Part shown: one piece after another, positions 38,637-45,598 of the stretch
Layout of the letters: each line of letters begins with the position of its first letter
Numbering within the stretch: the stretch's first letter is position 1
Origin: Niastella sp.
GTDB taxonomy: Bacteria; Bacteroidota; Bacteroidia; Chitinophagales; Chitinophagaceae
Assembly (NCBI GenBank): GCA_017744515.1
Contig: JAGIBF010000038.1
Location: 1 to 55,894, forward strand
Direction: 5' to 3'
Length of the DNA: 55,894 bases
The notes under the pieces: model-generated
Seen by the model: the letters and a program-made list of their open reading frames with translations, nothing else
Told to the model about the DNA's origin: nothing
The model's database searches: none
Position numbers and translations under genes: made by a program

Positions 38637-38894
38637 TTATTCTTTGCCTTCATTAGGAGGCATGATCGAGTCCATCACGTGTTTGGCAATGGCATCTTTC
38701 TCTTCTTTGGTCATGCCTGTCACATCGAATTCTTTCTTGTAGTCATGCAATTTCTTGCCATCGATCTTTGCATACACTTCCACCACCATTTTATCGCCAT
38801 TGTGGCTAATGGATTTCTTGACAACAGTACTACGGTTGCAGGCTGCCAGTATTAGCAGGGCTGCTGCAACTAAAAGGGTGAAGGATTTATTCAT
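38637..38894 (-). CDS. Small lipoprotein within the permease array
   Basis: An 85-residue protein with a lipoprotein signal peptide: positive MNKSF start, hydrophobic core, and lipobox LAAC with Cys19 as the acylation site. The mature part is short, charged and rich in Lys/Asp/Glu (KIDGKKLHDYKKEFDVTGM), with no domain that I recognise. It lies 18 bases after P1 and 85 before P2 on the same strand, so it is probably in the same transcript. It could be an accessory or even a cargo of the transporter, since the LolCDE branch of this ABC superfamily handles lipoproteins; that is inference only. Confidence 0.75.
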   Translation of the reverse strand: MNKSFTLLVAAALLILAACNRSTVVKKSISHNGDKMVVEVYAKIDGKKLHDYKKEFDVTGMTKEEKDAIAKHVMDSIMPPNEGKE

Positions 38895-38912
38895 GGCTTA
38901 TATTTTTACTTA

Positions 38913-41333
38913 TTATTCGTTTCTTAAACTTTTAACCGGATTGGCCGTTGCCGCTTTGATCGCCTGAAAACTGATGGTGAACAAAGCAATCGCTACAGCA
39001 ATGATACCAGCTGCTGCGAAGATCCACCAGGCAATAGTGCTTCGATACGCAAAATCCTGTAACCAACTGTTCATGGCATACCAGGCAACCGGGAAAGCGA
39101 TCACCGCAGCAATGCCTACCAGTTTCAGGAAATCCTTGGACAAGAGCAACACAATGTTGGAAACAGAGGCGCCGATCACTTTGCGTATACCTATTTCTTT
39201 GATCCGCTGGGTGATGGCAAAAGCCGATAGTCCAAATAAACCGAGACAAGCGATGGCGATGGCAATGCAGGAAAACAGTGTGAAGATCGTACCCTGCTGT
39301 TGCTCCGACTTATACAGGTCGGCGAATCTATCATCGAGAAATGTATAGTCGAAAGGAATTTCAGGCAGGAACTGTTTCCAGGTGTTCTCGATATGAGCCA
39401 GCGCGGCAGGCATATTATTGCCGGCTACTTTCACCGACATCCTGCCATAGTTACCATGTTTCGGCATCACAAGCACCAGGGGAATGATTCGCTGGTGCAT
39501 GGACTCGAAATGGAAATCATTGAATACACCGATGATCTTACCTTTCTGATCGCCATAACGGAAGTTTTTGCCAACGGCTGCTTCGTCGGAAGGAAGCCCC
39601 AACGCTTTTACGGCCGCCTGGTTGATCATGAAACCGGCAGTATCCAGTCCATAATCGCGTGAGAAAGACCGTCCTGCTGCCACTTTAACGCCGTAGGTGG
39701 TAATAAAATCCTGGTCCACGTTTACGTTTTTGATATCGGCATTCACAGAGGCAAGCGTGTCGCCTTTTTCAAGCGAAGCACCCTGCGCATCCAGCAGCCG
39801 GCCCGTAGGGATACGGGAGGAGCGTGCGATGCTTTTAATATTGGTATTGGAAAGTAAGGCTGTACGGAATGCATCATAACGGCCATTGAGCCCGTCATTG
39901 AAAGAAAGGGTAACGATATGCTCCCGGTCGAACCCTAATGATTTCTCCTGCATGTATTTCAATTGACGGTATACGACTGCAGTGGCTATAATGAGCATGA
40001 TGGAGATGGCAAACTGGGTGGTCACCAACACCTGGCGGAAGGAAATATTCGCGCCACCTGATTTCATAAATCCTTTGAGCACTTTCACAGGCTTGAAAGA
40101 CGACATGAATAGGGCGGGGTAGATACCAGCTATTAAACCTACAACAAAAGGAGCTGCCAGTATCGGCAAGATGATCTGCCAGTGCAACAGAGATGTTATA
40201 GACAGGGTTTGCCCGGATAATTGATTCAGGAATGGCAGCAGCTGCCAGGTGAGCAGCATGGCCAGTATCAGCGACATCCAGGTGATCAGTGTAGACTCGC
40301 CAAGGAACTGAAAAATAAGTTCTTTTCTTTCGGCTCCTACTACTTTACGGATGCCAATTTCTTTTGCCCTCAGTACAGAACGCGCTGTAGAGAGGTTCAT
40401 ATAGTTGATGCAGGCAATGAGCAGGATGAAAAGAGCAATAGCCGAAAATATATATACCCGTTTGATATCGCCATTCTCGTCCAGCTCGGAATCAAGGTGT
40501 GAGTGAAGGTGTATGTCGGTCAGCTTTTGCAGGAAAAGTTGCGTCCATTTGGATGTTTTTACCGGTGCGCCGGGGTTCATGTGCCGGTCTAAAAAGGCCG
40601 GGAATTGTGCTTCCAGTTTCGAGGCGTCATAATTCGCCGGCAGCAGCATATAGGTATAAAAAGCATTATTGCCCCAGTTGGTGCGCAGGTTTTCTTCGCC
40701 ATAAACTGTAGAATCTTTCAGGGTATTGAAAGACAATAACATTCTCGGATGAAAATGTGCATTGGAGGGAAGTGGTTTAAAAATACCAGTTACTTTGAAC
40801 GTAGCCTGATTGTCGAGCCGGATCAGTTTGTTCATAGGATCTTCCTTCCCGAAATACTTCTGTGCTATTTCTTCCGTGAGCATGATCGTATAAGGGTCTT
40901 TCAGGGCGTTAGCCGGATTCCCCTTGCTTACTTTTACATCAAACAGGTCAAAGAAATACTCATCGGCAAAGATGCCATTGTCTTCATTGAATATTTTGTC
41001 CTGGTAACGTATGCTGAAATTACCAGTTGTCAGTATGCGGGTGATCTTCTCTATTTCCTTAAAATCGTTGGCCAGCAAGGGCGCAAAGGGGGGAGCTACA
41101 GCGCCGAGGTGAAGGTTGGTGGCGCCGGTTTCGGAATTCCTGAACAGGCGGGTAACACGATAGGTACGATCGGCATTCTTATTGTACTTATCATAACTTA
41201 CCTCATGCAAGATGTAAGTAAAAATGAGCAGACAGCAGGTGAATCCTACGGTTAGGCCAAAGAGATTAGTGAAGAAGATAAACCTGTATTTGAGCAGGCT
41301 GCGAAACGCTATCTTCAGGTAATTGTATATCAT
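38913..41333 (-). CDS. MacB/FtsX-type ABC permease P1 (first of array)
   Basis: An 806-residue double-FtsX permease, the first permease after the ATPase gene (110 bases away). TMs lie near 21-42, 293-313, 346-367, 385-408, 436-455, 683-704, 734-752 and 769-790. Coupling motifs are KEIGIRKVVGA (324-334) and KEIGIRKVIGAS (712-723). PCD1 has MLTEEIAQKYFG (151-162) and PCD2 GVFNDFHFESMHQRIIP (602-618). C-terminus ANPVKSLRNE. Being next to the ATPase and followed at 18 bases by the lipoprotein gene, it may be the ancestral partner from which the others expanded; this is inference. Cargo unknown. Confidence 0.9.
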   Translation of the reverse strand: MIYNYLKIAFRSLLKYRFIFFTNLFGLTVGFTCCLLIFTYILHEVSYDKYNKNADRTYRVTRLFRNSETGATNLHLGAVAPPFAPLLANDFKEIEKITRILTTGNFSIRYQDKIFNEDNGIFADEYFFDLFDVKVSKGNPANALKDPYTIMLTEEIAQKYFGKEDPMNKLIRLDNQATFKVTGIFKPLPSNAHFHPRMLLSFNTLKDSTVYGEENLRTNWGNNAFYTYMLLPANYDASKLEAQFPAFLDRHMNPGAPVKTSKWTQLFLQKLTDIHLHSHLDSELDENGDIKRVYIFSAIALFILLIACINYMNLSTARSVLRAKEIGIRKVVGAERKELIFQFLGESTLITWMSLILAMLLTWQLLPFLNQLSGQTLSITSLLHWQIILPILAAPFVVGLIAGIYPALFMSSFKPVKVLKGFMKSGGANISFRQVLVTTQFAISIMLIIATAVVYRQLKYMQEKSLGFDREHIVTLSFNDGLNGRYDAFRTALLSNTNIKSIARSSRIPTGRLLDAQGASLEKGDTLASVNADIKNVNVDQDFITTYGVKVAAGRSFSRDYGLDTAGFMINQAAVKALGLPSDEAAVGKNFRYGDQKGKIIGVFNDFHFESMHQRIIPLVLVMPKHGNYGRMSVKVAGNNMPAALAHIENTWKQFLPEIPFDYTFLDDRFADLYKSEQQQGTIFTLFSCIAIAIACLGLFGLSAFAITQRIKEIGIRKVIGASVSNIVLLLSKDFLKLVGIAAVIAFPVAWYAMNSWLQDFAYRSTIAWWIFAAAGIIAVAIALFTISFQAIKAATANPVKSLRNE

Positions 41334-41344
41334 GACTATTATTT

Positions 41345-41439
41345 TAGCTGCGAGCTGTTAGCCGCGAGCTACGAGCATAAAACAACCAGGCCCTTTGTTT
41401 CAAAAGGCTCGAAGCTCGTTGCTCGAAGCTCAAAGCTTG
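41345..41439. repeat. AGCTCG-type element, inverted pair
   Basis: In the gap between the ATPase gene and P1. AGCTGCGAGCTGTTAGCCGC... (41345-41376) and a reversed copy GCTCGAAGCTCGTTGCTCG... (41407-41439) flank about 30 bases. About two thirds of positions pair, so the transcript between ATPase and permeases could form a long hairpin. Confidence 0.55.
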
Positions 41440-41443
41440 TCTG

Positions 41444-42121
41444 TTACACCATAATATTCTCCAGCACAGCCTGTCCATCCAGCATGCGGATGATGCGGTG
41501 GCTATAGCGGGCATCATGTTCAGAGTGCGTAACCATCACGATGGTAGTGCCTTGCTCATTCAGGTCGGTAAGCAGTGCCATCACTTCATTACCATTGGAA
41601 GAGTCGAGGTTACCCGTAGGCTCATCCGCCAGGATCAGCTTCGGATTGTTCACCACAGCACGGGCTACGGCCACACGTTGCTGCTGACCACCGGACAGTT
41701 GTTGAGGGTAGTGATTACGGCGGTGCATGATCTGCATTTTGTCGAGCGCTTCTTCTACACGTTTCTTGCGGTCGGCAGATTTAACACCAGTATAGATGAG
41801 GGGAAGTTCTACATTTTCAAACACAGTGAGCTCGTCGATGAGGTTGAAGCTCTGGAATACGAAACCGATGTTGTGCTTGCGCAGGTCGGCCCGTTTACGC
41901 TCATTGAAGTGAGCAATTTCCTGTCCGTTGAAAACAAAGCTGCCGGCATCGGGATCGTCAAGCAGCCCCAGGATATTCAGGAGGGTAGATTTACCACAAC
42001 CTGAAGGACCCATCACGGCTACAAATTCGCCTTCTTTTACTTCGATGGACAGTTTGTTCAACGCCACAGTTTCTACTTCTTCTGTACGGTAGACTTTCTC
42101 GAGGTCTGTGATCTTGATCAT
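41444..42121 (-). CDS. LolD/MacB-type ABC transporter ATPase
   Basis: A 225-residue cytoplasmic ATPase that powers permeases of the MacB/FtsX class. All motifs are intact: Walker A GPSGCGKST (38-46, Lys44), Q-loop Gln90 (FVFQSFNL), signature LSGGQQQR (142-149), Walker B LILADEP (162-168, Glu167 catalytic), and H-loop His199. The length and the LNKLSIEV/NLIDELTV pattern match the LolD/MacB/FtsE branch. It is the only ATPase within the array, encoded between the 71-residue peptide gene (53 bases upstream) and P1 (110 bases downstream), so it probably serves many or all sixteen permeases, likely as a homodimer at the two coupling helices. Confidence 0.93.
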   Translation of the reverse strand: MIKITDLEKVYRTEEVETVALNKLSIEVKEGEFVAVMGPSGCGKSTLLNILGLLDDPDAGSFVFNGQEIAHFNERKRADLRKHNIGFVFQSFNLIDELTVFENVELPLIYTGVKSADRKKRVEEALDKMQIMHRRNHYPQQLSGGQQQRVAVARAVVNNPKLILADEPTGNLDSSNGNEVMALLTDLNEQGTTIVMVTHSEHDARYSHRIIRMLDGQAVLENIMV

Positions 42122-42174
42122 GTTATATGTTTTGTTGTGTGACCGGAATCCGCTTCCGGGGGATTTTTTTATGA

Positions 42175-42390
42175 TTAGTTCCTGAATATGATGCTATAGC
42201 CGGGTAGAAAACCGGTAGCAGCAGGTATCGCTGTTTCGGCTTCAGCAGCCTCTGAATTACCACCCTTTTCCGGCAGGAGAGCGCTGTTGGTGCAGCCCGA
42301 AAGCTCACAGGGAGGCGTGCTCCTGTTGGAAGAAGCGCCCAGCGTACAGCACAACAGCAGCAACAAGGCGTAAGTGTTCTTCGTTTTCAT
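42175..42390 (-). CDS. Small secreted Cys-containing peptide, unknown
   Basis: A 71-residue reading frame starting at an ATG and opening with MKTKN followed by a hydrophobic core (YALLLLLCCTLGA), which looks like a signal peptide. Cysteines lie at 14, 15, 28 and 33; the latter two (PPCELSGC) would be in the mature peptide. The LLLC context is a poor lipobox. I recognise no family. It sits 93 bases after the adaptor and 53 before the ATPase on the same strand. It may be a real small envelope protein or exported peptide; it could also be a chance frame, since 71 codons is short. Confidence 0.5.
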   Translation of the reverse strand: MKTKNTYALLLLLCCTLGASSNRSTPPCELSGCTNSALLPEKGGNSEAAEAETAIPAATGFLPGYSIIFRN

Positions 42391-42483
42391 GACGTTTGTC
42401 TGTTTAGTTGTTACTTTTTTGTAGGACGATCCCGGGTTAGTATTCGTTACTTTTTAAAGAGACTCTTTTTACGGTAAATTGTT

Positions 42484-43740
42484 TCAATTCTTTTTTAACA
42501 CCAGTTCCTGCATATCGCCATAATTTTCATAGCTGGAGGTCACTACTTTATCGCCAGGCTTCAACCCTTCCAGCACTTCATAATAGTCGGGGCTTTGACG
42601 GCCAAGGTTGATGTTGACCTTATAAGCAGTATTGCCGGTCTCGCTCACTTTGAATATCCAGCTGCCACCGGTTTGCTGATAGAAACCGCCTTTGGCCAGC
42701 AGGATCGCTTCTGTCTCATCACTCAGCGCCAGGCGTATCTGCAGCGTTTGACCGCGGCGGATGCCTTTGGGTACATCACCTACAAACTGCATGTCTACCT
42801 GGAAGCGGCCGGCTGTTATCTGTGAATACACCTTGGTAATGCGAAGCTTATAGGTTTTGCCGGCGAAATCGAAGGTACCGGTCAGTTCATTATAGATACG
42901 GGACAGGTAGTGCTCGTCGATATCGGCCCTTACCTTGAATCCACTCAATACGTCGATCTGCCCAAGGCGCTCTCCTTTGTTCTTGTTTTGTCCCAATTCT
43001 GCATCCAGGGAAGTTAATTGTCCGTCTACGGGTGACCTTACGATCAGGTCGCCTACTTTTTTACGGGTAAGCTCCAATGCATTCTGTGAACCTACATAAA
43101 GTTGGCGTGCCTGCGCGATCTGTTGATTCGTAGATACGCTGTCCTGACGCAGGATCTCCTGGGTAAGCTTCATCTTCCGCACCTGGTAGTTATAAGTATT
43201 CTCTGATTGGCGGAATTCCTGTTCGCCGATCACTTTTTGCTCAAACAGTTTCTTATTGAGTTTGTACAAACGCTCAGCTTCTTTCAGGCTGTTCTCTACA
43301 TCGGTAAGCTGGTTTAGTTTGGTCACCGTGTTCTGTTGCGCGTTGTTGCTGGCAATCTGCATCTGCGTAAGCAGGTTGTACACCGATGTTTCCTGGTTTA
43401 CCAGGTTGAGCGCCAGATCGGGGTTGGAGAGGCGCAGGATGGGCTGCCCTTTCTTCATGATGGTGCCATCTTCTACTAATTTCTCTTCTACCCGGCCACC
43501 TTCCTGTGCATCGAGGTAAATGGTGGTGATGGGCAGTACCACACCATTGATGGGAATGGTTTCCTGGAAAGCACTTTTCTTAACCTCACTGATCGTAATA
43601 CGTTCTGTATCTACATTCAGGCGTTTTTTGCCGGAAGTGAAATAAATGCTTGCGCCGATCAAACCCACAAGGGCCACAATCCCTCCGATGGTTAATAACT
43701 TCTTGGTTGTCCATTTCTTTTTAGCAATGACTCTGTCCAC
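42484..43740 (-). CDS. MacA/HlyD-like periplasmic adaptor
   Basis: A 418-residue membrane-anchored periplasmic adaptor. The start is chosen at GTG 43740 (VDRVIAKKKWTTKKLL): it gives the expected short, positively charged cytoplasmic end before the single TM (about 15-37). A longer frame, to 43821, would run through a terminator-like hairpin. After the TM come a barrel-sandwich lipoyl-like half (about 70-110, GGRVEEKLVEDGTIMKKGQPILRL), a coiled-coil hairpin (about 115-225), the second lipoyl half (VRSPVDGQLTSLDAELGQ, about 232-250) and beta-barrel/membrane-proximal domains ending at YGDMQELVLKKN. It is the first gene of the array. In family terms it would link the permease to an outer-membrane channel; no TolC-like gene is in the window. 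Confidence 0.88.
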   Translation of the reverse strand: MDRVIAKKKWTTKKLLTIGGIVALVGLIGASIYFTSGKKRLNVDTERITISEVKKSAFQETIPINGVVLPITTIYLDAQEGGRVEEKLVEDGTIMKKGQPILRLSNPDLALNLVNQETSVYNLLTQMQIASNNAQQNTVTKLNQLTDVENSLKEAERLYKLNKKLFEQKVIGEQEFRQSENTYNYQVRKMKLTQEILRQDSVSTNQQIAQARQLYVGSQNALELTRKKVGDLIVRSPVDGQLTSLDAELGQNKNKGERLGQIDVLSGFKVRADIDEHYLSRIYNELTGTFDFAGKTYKLRITKVYSQITAGRFQVDMQFVGDVPKGIRRGQTLQIRLALSDETEAILLAKGGFYQQTGGSWIFKVSETGNTAYKVNINLGRQSPDYYEVLEGLKPGDKVVTSSYENYGDMQELVLKKN

Positions 43741-43782
43741 GGTATAAAACTTTTTATTTGAATGTAGCTTTTTTAAAAAGAA

Positions 43783-43809
43783 CCATCCGGCTGGCTGATG
43801 GCCGGATGG
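43783..43809 (-). terminator. Terminator-like hairpin in the adaptor leader
   Basis: On the minus strand CCATCCGGC (43809-43801), a nine-base loop and GCCGGATGG (43791-43783) form a perfect nine-pair GC-rich stem followed at once by TTCTTTTT. It has the form of an intrinsic terminator, but it lies upstream of the adaptor GTG start and downstream of the divergent promoter region, so it would stop the array transcript before its first gene. An attenuator is a possible reading. Confidence 0.6.
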
Positions 43810-43856
43810 CCAATGTAACAATCACATGAGAAATATCTAATTGTCCTATAAGGAAA

Positions 43857-43870
43857 GCAACAACGTGCCA
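43857..43870 (-). promoter_or_regulatory. Sigma-54-like -24/-12 site, spacer one base short
   Basis: The minus strand reads TGGCACGTTGTTGC. Both halves (TGGCACG and TTGC) match the sigma-54 consensus, but GG and GC are nine bases apart, not the usual ten. If used, the transcript would start near 43846, about 105 bases before the adaptor GTG. No TAnnTTTG motif was seen on this strand in 43741-44073. The adjacent NtrC-type regulator makes such a site plausible; the spacing argues against it. Confidence 0.35.
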
Positions 43871-43937
43871 GAATACAATGCCTATGATTTACAGAACCTT
43901 AGCCCACCCATATCTACGAATCTGTTCGTTACCGCTA

Positions 43938-43965
43938 CAACTACTGTCCGGTTTCGATACAGTTG
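43938..43965. promoter_or_regulatory. Imperfect dyad in the divergent control region
   Basis: CAACTACTGT and ACAGTTG flank CCGGTTTCGAT, with ACTGT (43943-43947) facing ACAGT (43959-43963). It lies about 75-95 bases upstream of the sigma-54-like site, the range where enhancer sites of NtrC-type activators often occur. It could be chance. The remaining bases of the 333-base gap 43741-44073 show no other clear signal apart from the two promoter-like sites and the hairpin. Confidence 0.25.
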
Positions 43966-43996
43966 GGTTTTATCCACGTTTTTGCATAAAAAATTG

Positions 43997-44028
43997 TTTG
44001 CCATGCCTTTGTATTTATGGTATAATTG
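43997..44028 (+). promoter_or_regulatory. Candidate Bacteroidota-type promoter for the regulator gene
   Basis: TTTG (43997-44000), a 20-base spacer and TATAATTG (44021-44028), which differs from TAnnTTTG at one position. The inferred transcript start, near 44035, lies about 40 bases before the ATG at 44074. Confidence 0.4.
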
Positions 44029-44073
44029 TAGTTGGGTTTTGTTGCATCCAACTCAATATTTATTTTTCCTGTT

Positions 44074-45438
44074 ATGTTACTGAAAAATGCCAGTGTTTTA
44101 ATTATAGATGATGATACCGATGTTTTAACAGCCGTTCGGTTGCTGCTCAAAACGGAGGCGAAAGAAGTGGTGACCGAAAAGAACCCCGAAAACCTCCGGT
44201 GGCTGTTGTCCAAGCAAACTTTTGACGTGATCCTGCTGGATATGAACTTTACCAGCTCTATCAATACAGGCAACGAAGGACTCTTTTGGCTGGGCAAGGT
44301 GAAGAAAGAATTCAAGTCGGAAGCCGCTGTGATCATGATCACCGCCTATGGCGATATCGACCTGGCGGTACGCTCCCTTAAGGAAGGCGCTGCCGACTTC
44401 GTGGTGAAGCCCTGGCACAATGAAAAGCTGATCACTACCATCAAAGAAGCCCTTAAGCGCCAGGGGAGTGGTAAGTCTGCCGCCGGCCCATCCCTCAGCA
44501 ATGATTCCATCATTGGTAAGGAACTGCTGGGCGAGTCGGACATTATGCGCGACATCTTTTACAAGATCGAAAAGATAGCCCCCACCGATGCCAATATCCT
44601 CATCTTAGGTGAGAATGGTACCGGTAAAGACCTGATCGCCAAAGCCATCCACCAGCAATCGCTGCGGGCCGAGAAAGCCTTTGTAAAAGTGGACGTGGGC
44701 GCGCTCACGGAAAGTCTGTTCGAAAGCGAGCTGTTTGGCCATAAAAAAGGAGCTTTCACCGATGCCCGCGAAGACCGGGTAGGGCGCTTCGAAGGCGCCA
44801 ACAATGGCACCCTGTTCCTCGATGAGATCGGCAATATTTCCCTGCACCAGCAGGCCAAGCTGTTGAGCGTATTGCAAAACCGCCAGGTTACCAGGCTGGG
44901 CACCAACGATCCGGTGCCTATCAACATCCGGCTCATCTGCGCTACCAACGTGCCGCTGGCCGAACTGGCCAACGAAAGCCGCTTCCGCAAAGACCTTATT
45001 TACCGCATCAATACGGTGGAGATCATGGTGCCACCCCTGCGCAAGCGGGAGAACGACATTATCCTGCTGGCCAAACACTTCAGCAGGATGTACAGCAACA
45101 AATACCTGAAGCCGGTACTGGAATTCGACAGCAAGGCCATGGAAAAATTGTTGCAATACCACTATCCCGGTAATATTCGCGAACTTCAATACACCATTGA
45201 ACGCGCGGTGATCATGGCCGATGGCAACGTGCTGCAGGCGCAGGACCTCATCTTTTCACCGATCGAGTCTTCCATCGTGGTCGATTCCGAACCCGATGAG
45301 CTCAAGCTGAGCTCCGTGGAAAAGAATACCATCCTGCGGGTGATCGAGAAACACAATGGCAATATCACCAAAGCAGCCAAAGAGCTGGGATTGACAAGAA
45401 CAGCTTTATACAGAAGGTTAAGTAAATATGACATTTAG
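44074..45438 (+). CDS. NtrC-type sigma-54-dependent response regulator
   Basis: A 454-residue transcription activator; the start is ATG 44074 (MLLKNASVLIIDDD), which puts the receiver domain at the N-terminus as usual. Receiver residues are visible: acidic Asp12-14, phosphoacceptor Asp56, Thr90 and Lys112. The AAA+ domain (about 145-375) has Walker A GENGTGKD (179-186) and Walker B LFLDEIGN (247-254), with arginine-finger candidates in FRKDLIYRIN. The sigma-54 contact loop reads GAFTDA (226-231) instead of GAFTGA. A Fis-type helix-turn-helix closes the protein (NGNITKAAKELGLTRTALYRRLS, about 428-450). It is divergent from the adaptor/permease array and is followed by the kinase gene after 160 bases, so it most likely controls the array. 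Confidence 0.93.
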   Translation: MLLKNASVLIIDDDTDVLTAVRLLLKTEAKEVVTEKNPENLRWLLSKQTFDVILLDMNFTSSINTGNEGLFWLGKVKKEFKSEAAVIMITAYGDIDLAVRSLKEGAADFVVKPWHNEKLITTIKEALKRQGSGKSAAGPSLSNDSIIGKELLGESDIMRDIFYKIEKIAPTDANILILGENGTGKDLIAKAIHQQSLRAEKAFVKVDVGALTESLFESELFGHKKGAFTDAREDRVGRFEGANNGTLFLDEIGNISLHQQAKLLSVLQNRQVTRLGTNDPVPINIRLICATNVPLAELANESRFRKDLIYRINTVEIMVPPLRKRENDIILLAKHFSRMYSNKYLKPVLEFDSKAMEKLLQYHYPGNIRELQYTIERAVIMADGNVLQAQDLIFSPIESSIVVDSEPDELKLSSVEKNTILRVIEKHNGNITKAAKELGLTRTALYRRLSKYDI

Positions 45439-45439
45439 T

Positions 45440-45588
45440 GTTTCGGGTTTAAAGTTTGGCGTTTCGGGTTCTGCTATTTCAACTTGTTGACAAATAGCAG
45501 TCTTTACTTAACTTGCCAAGCGTGGTCTTCGCTTTTATTAGTTTGTTACATCTAAAGAACCCGAAACCCGGAACACAAAACTCGAAAC
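45440..45588. repeat. Inverted repeat element between regulator and kinase genes
   Basis: A 32-base left end (45440-45471, with two GTTTCGGGTT units) faces a 32-base right end (45557-45588) in reverse complement. The inner 11 bases, GTTTCGGGTTC/GAACCCGAAAC, are perfect. They enclose 85 bases (45472-45556) with no gene. GTTTCGGGTTT-type motifs are recognisable as dispersed Bacteroidota repeats. The element separates two genes that should be co-expressed. Confidence 0.6.
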
Positions 45589-45598
45589 GGTTTTACCA

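Noticed and set aside
42143..42170. Hairpin CCGGAA-TCCGC-TTCCGG followed by T-rich sequence on the plus strand
   Set aside because: The T-run is on the plus strand, where no gene is transcribed toward it; on the minus strand the hairpin is followed by a mixed sequence, so it is not a terminator between the 71-residue gene and the ATPase gene.
43741..43821. Longer adaptor frame starting at 43821
   Set aside because: The extra 27 residues would be translated through the terminator-like hairpin and would bury the positively charged end that normally precedes the adaptor's TM; the GTG at 43740 fits the family better.
44559..45189. Minus-strand frames opposite the response regulator gene
   Set aside because: They are shadows of the strongly conserved AAA+ region and have no start context or homology that I recognise.
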